From Agrobacterium tumefaciens str. B6 (GTDB lineage Bacteria > Pseudomonadota > Alphaproteobacteria > Rhizobiales > Rhizobiaceae): a DNA stretch of 64,000 bases. Shown one piece after another: positions 53,401 to 61,202 of this stretch (position 1 is the first letter of the stretch; each line of letters starts with the position of its first letter). The translations under genes and the position numbers were made by a program. Where the stretch lies: contig NZ_LMVK01000034.1 of NCBI RefSeq assembly GCF_001541315.1, forward strand, positions 62,001 to 126,000, written 5' to 3'. A model generated the notes under the pieces. The model made no database searches and was not told where the DNA came from. It worked only from the letters and a program-made list of their open reading frames with translations.

Positions 53401-54262
53401 CATTGGGATAGGCGCAGACGAAGGTATCGGCGACGTCAGACAGTTCCTGCAGATGCGGACGCATCGCATCCGCACCAAGCGCACAGTTCAGGCCGATGGT
53501 GAAGGGGTTGGCGTGACGCACCGAATTCCAGAACGCCGAAGGCGTCTGACCGGAAAGCGTGCGGCCGGAGAGGTCGGTAATCGTGCCTGAGATCATCACC
53601 GGCAGGCGGATGCCCTTGGCCTCGAAACGCTCCTCGCAGGCGAATATCGCCGCCTTGGCGTTCAGCGTATCGAAAATCGTCTCGATGAGGATGATATCGG
53701 CACCGCCGTCGATCAGGCCGTCGATCTGCTCGCCATAGGCAATGCGCAGATCGTCGAAGGTGACGGCGCGGTAACCGGGATTGTTCACGTCAGGCGAAAT
53801 AGAGGCCGTGCGGTTGGTCGGGCCGATGGCGCCGGCCACGAAACGGCGGCGGCCGTCTTCCCGCTCGGCGCGCTGGGCGGCGCGGCGGACAATCTGCGCC
53901 CCTTCGCGGTTGAGATCGTAGACCGCATTTTCCATCTCGTAATCGGCCTGCGCGATGCGTGTGGACGAAAACGTGTTGGTCTCGAGAATATCCGCACCCG
54001 CCATGGCGTAGCGGTAGTGAATTTCTTCGATGGCGTCGGGCTGGGTCAGGATCAGAAGGTCGTTATTGCCCTTCTGGTGACAGGCGCAGCCGATGAAACG
54101 GTCGCCGCGAAAATGGTCTTCGTCAAAACCCAGACCCTGGATCTGCGTGCCCATGGCACCGTCGAGAATGAGGATGCGTTCGCTGGCAGCCTCGCGCAGC
54201 GCCTTGAAAATTTCCGCGCCGTCGCGCTTTGCCCCTTCAGGGCCAAACAGATCGTCAAACAC
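50489..54262 (-). CDS. metH: Cobalamin-dependent methionine synthase
   Basis: A 1257-residue enzyme that transfers the methyl group of methyl-THF to homocysteine through B12. Domains in order: homocysteine domain (zinc cysteines, ending [11 protein letters not shown]), pterin domain ([11 protein letters not shown]), helical cap and B12 domain with [10 protein letters not shown] (DxHxxG, lower-ligand histidine), and SAM-binding activation domain to the end. The GTG at 54262 is chosen because AGGAG is seven bases upstream; ATG and TTG codons further upstream lack this. A SahR-like palindrome lies 47-67 bases upstream. The full activation domain is present. Confidence 0.97.
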   Translation of the reverse strand: MFDDLFGPEGAKRDGAEIFKALREAASERILILDGAMGTQIQGLGFDEDHFRGDRFIGCACHQKGNNDLLILTQPDAIEEIHYRYAMAGADILETNTFSSTRIAQADYEMENAVYDLNREGAQIVRRAAQRAEREDGRRRFVAGAIGPTNRTASISPDVNNPGYRAVTFDDLRIAYGEQIDGLIDGGADIILIETIFDTLNAKAAIFACEERFEAKGIRLPVMISGTITDLSGRTLSGQTPSAFWNSVRHANPFTIGLNCALGADAMRPHLQELSDVADTFVCAYPNAGLPNEFGQYDETPEMMARQVEGFVRDGLVNIVGGCCGSTPEHIRAIAEAVQDYKPRPIPEHKPFMSLSGLEPLVLTKDIPFVNVGERTNVTGSAKFRKLITAGDYTAALAVARDQVENGAQIIDINMDEGLIDSEKAMVEFLNLIAAEPDIARVPVMIDSSKFEIIEAGLKCVQGKPIVNSISLKEGEEKFLQQARLVHNYGAAVVVMAFDEVGQADTYQRKVEICSRAYKLLTEKAGLSPEDIIFDPNVFAVATGIEEHNNYGVDFIEATKTIRETMPLTHISGGVSNLSFSFRGNEPVREAMHAVFLYHAIQVGMDMGIVNAGQLAVYDNIDAELREACEDVVLNRRDDATERLLEVAERFRGTGAKDTKVQDLSWRELPVEKRLEHALVNGITDFIEADTEEARQKAERPLHVIEGPLMAGMNVVGDLFGSGKMFLPQVVKSARVMKQAVAVLLPYMEEEKRLNGGSERSAAGKVLMATVKGDVHDIGKNIVGVVLACNNYEIIDLGVMVPTTKILETAIAEKVDVIGLSGLITPSLDEMVHVAAEMERQGFDIPLLIGGATTSRVHTAVKIHPRYEQGQAIYVTDASRAVGVVSALLSAEQKPAYIDGIRSEYAKVAEAHARNEREKLRLPLSRARENAHKIDWSSYSAVKPQFFGTKVFETYDLEELSRYIDWTPFFQTWELKGRFPAILEDEKQGEAARQLYSDAQAMLKKIIEENWFRPRAVIGFWPANAVGDDIRLFTDESRKEELATFFTLRQQLSKRDGRPNVALSDFVAPVDSGVADYVGGFVVTAGIEEVAIAERFERANDDYSSILVKALADRFAEAFAERMHERVRKEFWGYAPNEAFAGDELIGEAYAGIRPAPGYPAQPDHTEKKTLFALLDATNAAGVELTESYAMWPGSSVSGLYIGHPESYYFGVAKVERDQVLDYARRKDMPVEEVERWLGPVLNYVPTNAAEEIDSAA

Positions 54263-54308
54263 GGGCACACTCCTCATTTCGATTTGCAAGATCGCAAGTC
54301 GTCAAGTC

Positions 54309-54329
54309 ACATAAAGATATGTTTATGTC
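54309..54329. promoter_or_regulatory. SahR-like operator upstream of metH
   Basis: The dyad ACATAAA-GATATG-TTTATGT, 47-67 bases upstream of the metH start, matches the palindrome in front of the ArsR-metF operon (19931-19951) at 19 of 21 positions. It is the likely site for coordinate control of the two methionine genes. Confidence 0.72.
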
Positions 54330-54452
54330 AATATATCTTCAAGGGACAGGCATGGCTTTGCGTCGTTGCGTCACGTTACGAAATATCGCTGACAGATGAC
54401 AGGTTTATACGGCAAGGATATAAGCCGAAGCAGCAAACGCATGGAGGACGCA

Positions 54453-55700
54453 ATGCCCGAAGACGATCACAACAGCCGCAACTGGAATACCCTGCCCTGG
54501 CACCGCCAGTGGCTGGTGAAACAGGCCGAGGGTCTTTTCGACTTCTTCCAGTATCGCGCCCTCAATCCCGCCGGCGGTTTCTTCGATCTCGACGCCAAGG
54601 GCGCGCCGCTGCAGGCAAACGATCCCGTGCGCGGCATCCATGCCTCCGCGCGCATGGTGCATTGCTTCTCCATCGGCCACCTGCTTGGCCGGCCGGGCTG
54701 CGGTGATATCGTCGATCACGGCATGACCTATCTCTGGAACAAGCACCGCGATGGCGAACATGGTGGTTATTTCTGGCAGGTGAACGATGCCGGCCCAGTG
54801 GACGCCACCAAGCAGGGTTATGGCCACGCCTTCGTGCTTCTGGCCGCCTCTTCCGCCAAGACCGTCGGCCACCCGCTGGCCGACCCGATGTTGGCTGATA
54901 TTACCGAAGTGCTGGAAAGTCGTTTCTGGGAAGAAAAACATGGCGCCATCGCCGAGGAATTCAATCGCGACTGGTCGCCCATCGACAATTATCGCGGCCA
55001 GAACTCCAATATGCACCTCACCGAAGCGCTGATGGCCGCCTATGAGGTGACCGGCGACAATAACTATCTCAGCAAGGCCGAACGCATCGCCGATCTCGTC
55101 ATCCGTCGCCGCGCCGGCGAGCTGGATTTCCGCGTGCCCGAGCATTTCGACGACAACTGGACGCTGGACAAGGACTATCGCGGCAACGAAATGTTCCGCC
55201 CCTCCGGCTCCACCCCCGGTCACTGGCTGGAATGGGCGCGCCTCATCCTGCAATTGTGGATACTGGGCGAACGCCGCCACGACTGGATGCCTGTCGCGGC
55301 CAAATCCCTCTTCGTGCAGTCCATGGCGCTGGGCTGGGACCGGGAAAAGGGCGGCTTCTTTTATACGCTGGACTGGAATGACAATCCCGACAAGCGGGCA
55401 AAGCTCTGGTGGCCCATGTCCGAGGCGGCGGGTGCGGCCCATTTCCTCAACGAGAACCTGCCGGCGGATGGCTTCTACGAAGACAGCTATCGTCGCATCT
55501 GGAGCACCATCGCCAACAACTTCATCGACCATGCCAATGGCGGCTGGCACGAGGAACTGACGGAAGATCTGGTTCCCGCCCACACGCTATTCCCAGGCAA
55601 GGGCGATATCTACCATGCGCTCCAGGCCTGCCTCATCCCGCTTTTCCCGGCGACGGGCAGCCTGACGAAGGTGATCAAGGAAAGCGGCGGGGATTATTAA
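54453..55700 (+). CDS. AGE-family isomerase/epimerase
   Basis: A 415-residue (alpha/alpha)6-barrel protein of the N-acylglucosamine 2-epimerase/YihS family. Conserved blocks: VHCFSIGHLLG, TKQGYGHAFVLLAASSA, RGQNSNMHLTEALMAAYE, TPGHWLEWARL and GGWHEEL, including the catalytic histidines expected for mannose or aldose-ketose isomerases. Agrobacterium D-mannose isomerase belongs to this family. The start at 54453 has GGAGG five bases upstream; 54441 is in frame but less well placed. It stands alone, so the sugar is not set by context. Confidence 0.86.
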   Translation: MPEDDHNSRNWNTLPWHRQWLVKQAEGLFDFFQYRALNPAGGFFDLDAKGAPLQANDPVRGIHASARMVHCFSIGHLLGRPGCGDIVDHGMTYLWNKHRDGEHGGYFWQVNDAGPVDATKQGYGHAFVLLAASSAKTVGHPLADPMLADITEVLESRFWEEKHGAIAEEFNRDWSPIDNYRGQNSNMHLTEALMAAYEVTGDNNYLSKAERIADLVIRRRAGELDFRVPEHFDDNWTLDKDYRGNEMFRPSGSTPGHWLEWARLILQLWILGERRHDWMPVAAKSLFVQSMALGWDREKGGFFYTLDWNDNPDKRAKLWWPMSEAAGAAHFLNENLPADGFYEDSYRRIWSTIANNFIDHANGGWHEELTEDLVPAHTLFPGKGDIYHALQACLIPLFPATGSLTKVIKESGGDY

Positions 55701-55729
55701 GGCGCGCTGCGGCCAATAGCCCCTCTGCC

Positions 55730-55817
55730 GTCATGCTCGGGCTTGTCCCGAGCATCTGCGGCCTATGTATCGGACGCAAAGTGGTTAGATCCTCGGCACA
55801 GGGCCGAGGATGACGTC
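55730..55817. repeat. Two-palindrome mosaic element (RIME-like)
   Basis: GTCATGCTCGGGCTTGTCCC... and, on the other strand, GTCATCCTCGGCCCTGTGCC... are inverted versions of one hairpin module, separated by about 30 bases. The module matches those at 26685, 63850 and 13022. Confidence 0.7.
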
Positions 55818-55833
55818 GAGCATAAAGCAACCC

Positions 55834-56412
55834 TCAAAACCCGATGGTTTCCTCGAAATCATCCCATGACTGGTACATTTCATAGCGCCCGATTCCGGGG
55901 ATCGGCACATGCCCGTAATAGGGCGAAAGCTGAAACTCGGCTGCCGCCTCGCCCTTGCCGGCCACAGCAGCCACATAGATGGCGGAGGCAAGCCCGGTGC
56001 GGTTGGCGCCATGTTCACAGTGGATGAGAACAGGCTTTTCCGCATTGCGCAGCACGGCCGCCAGCGTTTCCGAATCCTCCACCGAGACCTTTTCGCTTGA
56101 ACTCAGCGGATAATCGACAAGCCGGATGCCATTGTTTTTCGCCGCGCGGCTTTCGGCTTCATACCAGCCTTCACGCTTTTCATCGCGCAGGTTGATGATC
56201 GTCTTGATGCCATAGGCCTTGGCATAGGCCGCGATGTCCTTGCCGCTCGGCTGGGCCGAACGATAGAGTTCGCCGGGAATGACTTCGTGGAAATTTCCGG
56301 TCAGCTGGCCGATGCCCATATGCGCACCCGCCAGAACCGGCAGGGCGACAAGGCCAATGGCCGTTATTTTCAGAAACTTCAGAACAATACGCAAAACATC
56401 AACCCGCGACAT
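55834..56412 (-). CDS. Membrane-anchored protein tyrosine/dual-specificity phosphatase
   Basis: A 192-residue protein from the ATG at 56412. Residues about 10-32 form a signal anchor (ITAIGLVALPVLAGAHMGIG), and the phosphatase domain follows. The catalytic loop is HCEHGANRTG (Cys nucleophile and Arg; HCx5R). The N-terminal YRSAQPSGKDIAAY block is typical of the bacterial DSP/PTP families. The domain probably faces the periplasm. Its substrate (protein or lipid such as phosphatidylglycerol phosphate) is unknown. The longer open frame upstream has no supporting features. Confidence 0.83.
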   Translation of the reverse strand: MSRVDVLRIVLKFLKITAIGLVALPVLAGAHMGIGQLTGNFHEVIPGELYRSAQPSGKDIAAYAKAYGIKTIINLRDEKREGWYEAESRAAKNNGIRLVDYPLSSSEKVSVEDSETLAAVLRNAEKPVLIHCEHGANRTGLASAIYVAAVAGKGEAAAEFQLSPYYGHVPIPGIGRYEMYQSWDDFEETIGF

Positions 56413-56604
56413 CAATCGAATGAAGGGGGAAGTGGCATTGCAAATGGACGAAAACAAGTCAGCGACCATCCCGACCCGTTCCGGCGCGGACGATGGAAGT
56501 TGACCTTTCCGCCCGAAGCAACTGTGATGCAAGGGTTTTACGACGGCCGCTCACCGGAGCGAAAATTCTCAAAATACCGTGATCGCCGGAAGCAGTCGAA
56601 CCGT

Positions 56605-57057
56605 TCAGTCGAATTCTGCGGATATGACGGTAACGCGCCATTCCAGACGTTGCGGCTCTACCCTTTCATTGTTGCGCAGCCGGAAGGAACGGCAGGCCGC
56701 GAACGTCTCCCCAGCCTCGATCCGTCTTTCGCTAACCTGATAGGGATCGAAGGTGACGGAGGCACGGAAGGCCGGTTCGAACCCTTCGAGCGTATAGGTC
56801 AGCCGCTGCACCGCGACATTGTTGTCATTGCGGAAGCTGAGGCGGATTGGCAATGCCGCATCCGGGCAGGCCACGTCGAAGCCGGCGGTCGCGACGATAT
56901 GGTCGAGCCGCTGGTTGCCGCGCCGCCAGTCATAAATCACAAAGGCGGCGGTGGTCGTCCAGATCAGCAACAGGCAGATGACAACGGATTTGAGATGCCG
57001 CGGAAACGCAATGAGGGTGAGGAGAAGAATGGCGCTGAGAACGGCTCCGACAATCAC
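56605..57057 (-). CDS. Small membrane protein of unknown function
   Basis: A 150-residue protein that is not recognised. It has two N-terminal hydrophobic segments (about 2-18 and 24-44), then a periplasmic or cytoplasmic beta-rich domain (VACPDAALPIRLSFRNDNNVAVQRLTYTLEG, described in part) containing the two-cysteine pattern VACPD...FAACRSF. The domain looks like an immunoglobulin-like fold of conserved rhizobial proteins. No partner is apparent. Confidence 0.55.
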   Translation of the reverse strand: MIVGAVLSAILLLTLIAFPRHLKSVVICLLLIWTTTAAFVIYDWRRGNQRLDHIVATAGFDVACPDAALPIRLSFRNDNNVAVQRLTYTLEGFEPAFRASVTFDPYQVSERRIEAGETFAACRSFRLRNNERVEPQRLEWRVTVISAEFD

Positions 57058-57500
57058 GTCGTCCCTCCTCCGCTAAAATAATGCCTCATGTGAACTCATC
57101 CTCCCATGCCCTTTCCGCCCGCTACGATCCCCCTCACCGGGAGGTCGCAGCGGTGTACTCTCAGCCGCAGCTTATGCCGCTTCTGGCGCAGCGCAAAGCC
57201 CCGCCCCCGCCGTAGTCAACCACAACTCTATGGTCGCGTCCCCCGCTGTCAAGACAACCAAGCGTGACACCCGCCCACCGCCTTTCCGGACCTTTGACGA
57301 AACACCAAAGGGAACCAAACGCGGCTGAAGGCGTTCGCAGCATCAGAACAGCATGGCGGGGCGATAAAACGCCGCGAACCGGGGCAAGACGGCAGCAACG
57401 CCGGGAGGACATGAGCGCCTCTTGGAACCGCCGAACCCCGCCCCATATTAAAAGCAGCTAATCTATGCTATGGATGTCAGTCAGCTCAGGGAGAAAAACG
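57058..57500. other. Intergenic region upstream of the Omp25-like gene
   Basis: About 440 bases without a convincing gene. Short frames present (about 60-80 codons) lack ribosome sites and composition typical of coding DNA. It should hold the promoter of the outer-membrane gene, whose AGGGAGAAA ribosome site ends the region. No repeat or riboswitch core was recognised. Confidence 0.5.
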
Positions 57501-58133
57501 ATGAAAACGCTGATCGTAACGTCACTCCTGGCCCTGTCGGCCAGCACCGCAATGGCCGCGGATGCCGTCTACGAAACGCCAGCACCTCCGGTCGCGCAGG
57601 AAACCCTGCCGGTCTTCACCTGGTCTGGCCCCTATCTTGGTATTCAAGGCGGCGCGGGCTGGGCAAATGGCGATTTTTCGGCCGGCGGCCCGGTCGCCTC
57701 GGATAATTTCGATGGCGGCATTCTCGGCGCCTTCGTTGGTTACAATTACCAGTTCGACAATAATCTGGTGCTCGGCATCGAAGGTGATGTCGATTATAAC
57801 TGGAACGACAATGACTATGCCGGCGTGCAGATCGGTACCGACTGGCAGGGTTCCGTTCGCGGCCGCGTCGGCTATGCCTTCGACCACGCCCTGCTCTATG
57901 CCACCGCTGGCTGGACCGCGACACGCGGCTTCATCGAAACGCCCGGAGCCGGCAAGGACAGCACCACGTTCAACGGCTATACCGTGGGCGCCGGTCTGGA
58001 CTATGCCTTCACCGACAACGTGTTCGGCAGGCTGGAATATCGATACAACGACTATAGCGACAAGGACATCTTCGGTATCAACACCGATGTCGACCAGCAC
58101 ACGGTTAAAGTGGGTCTCGGCGTGAAGTTCTGA
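57501..58133 (+). CDS. Omp25/RopB-like outer membrane beta-barrel protein
   Basis: A 210-residue protein with a signal peptide (MKTLIVTSLLALSASTAMAA, cleavage near 20) and an eight-stranded barrel. Alternating aromatic residues appear in strands such as FDGGILGAFVGYNYQFDNNLVLGIEGDVDYN, described in part. It ends in HTVKVGLGVKF with a C-terminal phenylalanine, the BAM signal. The opening WSGPYLGIQGGAGWA is typical of the OmpA-like/Omp31 family of Rhizobiales. It stabilises the outer membrane. A clear terminator follows. Confidence 0.88.
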   Translation: MKTLIVTSLLALSASTAMAADAVYETPAPPVAQETLPVFTWSGPYLGIQGGAGWANGDFSAGGPVASDNFDGGILGAFVGYNYQFDNNLVLGIEGDVDYNWNDNDYAGVQIGTDWQGSVRGRVGYAFDHALLYATAGWTATRGFIETPGAGKDSTTFNGYTVGAGLDYAFTDNVFGRLEYRYNDYSDKDIFGINTDVDQHTVKVGLGVKF

Positions 58134-58156
58134 TCGCGACCGAAGGATTTCGACAA

Positions 58157-58186
58157 GAAGCCCGGCCGTCCGCCGGGCTTTTTTAT
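58157..58186 (+). terminator. Intrinsic terminator of the Omp25-like gene
   Basis: AAGCCCGGC and GCCGGGCTTTTTT pair across a short loop with a T-run, about 25 bases after the stop. Confidence 0.85.
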
Positions 58187-58344
58187 TGCGGAAAGCGTGC
58201 ATCTTCCGCGATCCTGCAGTCGGAAATCAGGAAAATATGAACCGCTTGAAAATGAGATATTCACAGGCCGTTCACCCGTCCCGTGCCATCATCCGGGCAT
58301 AATGAGCCTCTATCTCCCGAAGCAGGCTTATGGAGTAGCCCCCG

Positions 58345-58716
58345 ATGAAAAAGATAATTCTTTCCACCATTGCCGCGCTGGTCGCCACCGGCAGCATTTT
58401 TGCATCCTATGGCACCGCTGCCGCGCAGGACTATCCCTATCGCCCGCGCTACGACCGGGGTTATGACCGTGGCGGCCCACCTCCGCCGCCCTACCGCGAA
58501 CATCGCCGCCACAATGATGGCGCAGCGATTGCCGGCGGCCTCGCCGCAGGCGTCATCGGCGGCCTGATCGGCGGCGCCATCGCCAACGGCAACGGCGGCC
58601 CCCGCTACTACGAACCGCCACCGCCGCCCCCGCCGCGCTGCTGGTTCGAAGACCGCCGCGTTCCCAATTCTTATGATGGCGGCTGGCATACGGAGAGTAT
58701 GCGGGTTTGTAACTGA
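58345..58716 (+). CDS. Secreted glycine-zipper protein
   Basis: A 123-residue protein with a signal peptide (MKKIILSTIAALVATGSIFASYGTAAA), a Tyr/Arg/Pro-rich segment, a glycine-zipper stretch (GAAIAGGLAAGVIGGLIGGAIANG at about 58-82) and a proline run before the C-terminal CWFEDRRVPNSYDGGWHTESMRVC. The zipper could insert in or associate with the outer membrane. Similar small envelope proteins are common in Rhizobiales. The function is unknown. A G-T-containing terminator follows at 58745-58776. Confidence 0.72.
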   Translation: MKKIILSTIAALVATGSIFASYGTAAAQDYPYRPRYDRGYDRGGPPPPPYREHRRHNDGAAIAGGLAAGVIGGLIGGAIANGNGGPRYYEPPPPPPPRCWFEDRRVPNSYDGGWHTESMRVCN

Positions 58717-58744
58717 CCCGATAGCCGAAAATTTAATCTTGATG

Positions 58745-58776
58745 ATCCGATCAGCCTAACCGGCTGGTCGGATTTT
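58745..58776 (+). terminator. Intrinsic terminator after the glycine-zipper gene
   Basis: TCCGATCAGCC and GGCTGGTCGGA pair (one G-T) and are followed by TTTTT. Confidence 0.7.
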
Positions 58777-58873
58777 TGTTGGATGGAACAAAAAATCCAG
58801 AAGAGGGCAATGATCGATGAAATAGGGATCCGCTGCCTGGAATCTCGCTATTTTGTCTAAAATATGAGGAAAA

Positions 58874-58949
58874 TGGTGGGCCCGGAGAGACTCGAACTCC
58901 CAACCAAGCGGTTATGAGCCGCCGGCTCTAACCATTGAGCTACAGGCCC
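58874..58949 (-). tRNA. tRNA-Ile(CAU), lysidine type
   Basis: On the minus strand, 76 bases beginning GGGCCTGTAGCTCA and ending CCACCA fold as a cloverleaf. The acceptor arms GGGCCTG and CGGGCCC pair, and CCA is encoded. The anticodon is CAT within GGCTCATAACC. The stem and TTGG variable-region sequence match E. coli ileX rather than elongator tRNA-Met (which has a different anticodon stem and variable loop). TilS would convert the first C to lysidine so it reads AUA. Initiator features are absent. Confidence 0.9.
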
Positions 58950-59126
58950 TTTCGGAAAACCGATCCGAAACACCGGCTTCGCAATGGTTCGAATCCGGTG
59001 GTCACGCTCTAACGTAATTTTTTGAGCCCGACAAGCCATTGATGCTTTCCCAAAACAGCGCCGCCGTATTAGCTACACAATCTAAGGCAATACCCTTCAA
59101 AGGGACTCAATCAACGAGGAAACACC

Positions 59127-59870
59127 ATGAAGACAAAAACGGCCCGCCTTTTCGCACTCACCGCAATGACCGCAGCTGCCATGATGCCGCTTGCCGCCCA
59201 GGTGTCTGCGCAGGAGGCTTCCCCGCGCGAAGCCACCATCAGTGTTTCCGGTGAAGGCCAGGCGGCCATTGCCCCTGATATGGCGATCCTGTCCTTCAGC
59301 GTCGTCAAGCAGGCGGAGACTGCGGCTGCGGCTCTTACCGAAAATTCCAAGGCGCTCGCCGACGTTCTGAAAGCGCTGAAAGAGGCCGCCATTGAAGACC
59401 GCGACCTGCAGACCAGCAATTTCTCCGTGCAGCCGCTCTACAAGCACTATGAACCCAAGGACGGCGTCTATGTTGCGCCCGAGATCACCGGCTATCAGGT
59501 ATCCAACGGCCTGACCGTGCGGGTGCGCGACCTGAAGAAGCTCGGCACGATCCTCGATACCTCCGTCAAGCTCGGCATCAACCAGGGCGGCGACATCACC
59601 TTCACCAATGACAAGCCCGAAGCGACGGTGACCGAGGCCCGCAAGCAGGCCGTCGCCGATGCGCTGGCCAAGGCGAAGACGCTGACGGAAGCGGCGGGCG
59701 TGAAGCTTGGCCGTGTCATTCAGATCAGCGAAAACTCGCAGCGCCCGATGCCGGTACCGGCGGGCGTGATGCGTGCTTCGATGATGAAGGAAGCCGACAG
59801 CGTGCCGATCGCGTCGGGTGAGAACAGCTACAGCGTGGTGGTCAACGTCACCTTCGCTCTCGAGCAGTAA
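59127..59870 (+). CDS. SIMPL-domain (DUF541) periplasmic protein
   Basis: A 247-residue protein with a signal peptide (to about ALA/SAQ near residue 28) and a SIMPL domain: EATISVSGEGQAAIAPDMAILSFSV and later GVKLGRVIQISENSQRP, with VVNVTFALEQ at the end. Such proteins (OmpW.. BP26-like of Brucella) are periplasmic or outer-membrane-associated, form rings and are immunogenic in Brucella. The function is unclear. The ATG follows AACGAGGAAAC. A terminator follows at 59944-59989. Confidence 0.85.
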   Translation: MKTKTARLFALTAMTAAAMMPLAAQVSAQEASPREATISVSGEGQAAIAPDMAILSFSVVKQAETAAAALTENSKALADVLKALKEAAIEDRDLQTSNFSVQPLYKHYEPKDGVYVAPEITGYQVSNGLTVRVRDLKKLGTILDTSVKLGINQGGDITFTNDKPEATVTEARKQAVADALAKAKTLTEAAGVKLGRVIQISENSQRPMPVPAGVMRASMMKEADSVPIASGENSYSVVVNVTFALEQ

Positions 59871-59943
59871 GATCGGCGGCGGGCGGCACTCCTGTGCCGC
59901 TCCTCCTCCATCCTGAATTCAGCCATTGGCATGATGCAAAACG

Positions 59944-59989
59944 AAATGCCCCTCGCCTGCCTTTCCGGACAAGCGAGGGGCATTTTTTA
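59944..59989 (+). terminator. Intrinsic terminator of the SIMPL gene
   Basis: ATGCCCCTCGC and GCGAGGGGCAT form an 11-bp stem with a 16-base loop followed by TTTTTT. Confidence 0.83.
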
Positions 59990-60038
59990 ATCGTTCTGCC
60001 CGACGGGGATATCAGCAGATCGATAAGACTGGCCGCTG

Positions 60039-60374
60039 TTAGCGCCGGATCACCGGGCAACCGCGCTCATTGGCGAAAACGATACGATCACGGCCGCGAC
60101 GGTCAAAGCCTGCCACCACGACCCGGCGCGGCGATACATCAACCACGCGGGCACGGCGAAGACCCATGCGGCTTGCCTTTTCTTCCGCAAGCGAAACCGA
60201 GCAGCCGCGGCGCGGGCGGTCCGGACGGCCCCAGCCGGGACGATGACCATAGCCGTCCTGAACCTGAACTCTGAACTGGACATCCGAGCCTGCGGAAGCC
60301 GCTGGCGCCGTAAAGGAAATTCCACCGAGGGCTATGAGGGTAGCCAGGCCGGCTTTTGCAAAGGTGCTGAACAT
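60039..60374 (-). CDS. Small secreted basic protein, unknown function
   Basis: A 111-residue protein from ATG 60374, eight bases after GGAG, with a signal peptide (AGLATLIALGGISFTAPAASA). The mature part is rich in Arg and Gly (GYGHRPGWGRPDRPRRGC, SLAEEKASRMGLRRARVVDV, RRGRDRIVFANERGCPVI). Two cysteines may form a disulfide. Small basic secreted proteins of this kind are common in rhizobia. No function can be assigned. A GTG at 60383 would add three residues. Confidence 0.65.
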   Translation of the reverse strand: MFSTFAKAGLATLIALGGISFTAPAASAGSDVQFRVQVQDGYGHRPGWGRPDRPRRGCSVSLAEEKASRMGLRRARVVDVSPRRVVVAGFDRRGRDRIVFANERGCPVIRR

Positions 60375-60526
60375 GAACTTCACTCCGTTTGTTTCTTTGC
60401 CGACAGGGGAACATCCCCCGGCGATTGACGAGACCCTAGACCCGCCCGTCTGAATATCAGCAGAACCGAATGTTCAGCAGGCGTTCAGAGAGGTTAACGC
60501 GCAATACATCAATCCGGATCCAGACA

Positions 60527-60949
60527 TCACGGCGAGATATGCAGCACGATTTCCCGCCGATGCGGCTGGTCGCGATGTTCGAAAAGATAAAGGCCCTGCC
60601 AGGTGCCGAGCACAAGCCTGCCGTCGCTGATCGGCACACCGATGGAAACCGTGGTCAGCGCCGATTTGATATGGGCGGGCATATCGTCGGGGCCTTCCAG
60701 CGTGTGGATGATCCATCGCATGGAAGGATCATCGGAAGGCGGCACGAGCCGGGAGAAAAACACCATGAGATCACGCCGCACATCGGGATCGGCATTTTCC
60801 TGAATAAGCAGCGAGCAGGATGTGTGCCTGACGAAGATTGTCAGCAGGCCTTCCTCCACCCCGGCATGATTGACGAATGCCCTGGCCTCGGATGTGAACT
60901 CGTAAAGGCCCTGTCCATGGGTGGGGACGATCATCTTCTTCTGCGGCAC
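60527..60949 (-). CDS. YjbQ-family (UPF0047) protein
   Basis: A 140-residue cytosolic protein. It has FVRHTSCSLLIQENADPDVRRDL and SMRWIIHTLEGPDDMPAHIKSALT (described in part), blocks of the YjbQ/thiamine-phosphate-synthase-like family, with the ligands H and E typical of its putative metal site. It ends RDQPHRREIVLHI. The GTG at 60949 has AAGGA eight bases upstream; the longer frame is not supported. E. coli YjbQ has a weak thiamin phosphate synthase activity; the real role is unknown. Confidence 0.85.
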   Translation of the reverse strand: MPQKKMIVPTHGQGLYEFTSEARAFVNHAGVEEGLLTIFVRHTSCSLLIQENADPDVRRDLMVFFSRLVPPSDDPSMRWIIHTLEGPDDMPAHIKSALTTVSIGVPISDGRLVLGTWQGLYLFEHRDQPHRREIVLHISP

Positions 60950-61202
60950 AATTTTTCCTTCAAATAACTTGGAACAAAATCGACGCTGCCAACGTTGCAA
61001 CATGTCAAATTGTATCCGATGACATCACGGATACGACAATCGCATGACGGCGGCTCATAAAAGCACAACGGAAAACCGGCGTCACAGTTGCAAAAATCGG
61101 GGAAGGGTTGGCACTATCAGAATGGACTATTCAGGCTTTCCCATCTCACGACAACCAGATTATCTTCGGCACAGACAGACACAAGGTGCGAAAGACTGAT
61201 TC

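Noticed and set aside
51428..53590. 720-residue plus-strand frame opposite metH
   Set aside because: Antisense of metH, whose domains are all present in the minus strand; low-complexity Arg/His-rich translation.
58874..58949. Initiator or elongator tRNA-Met from the CAT anticodon
   Set aside because: The anticodon stem and variable region match the lysidine-type tRNA-Ile (ileX) and there are no initiator features.
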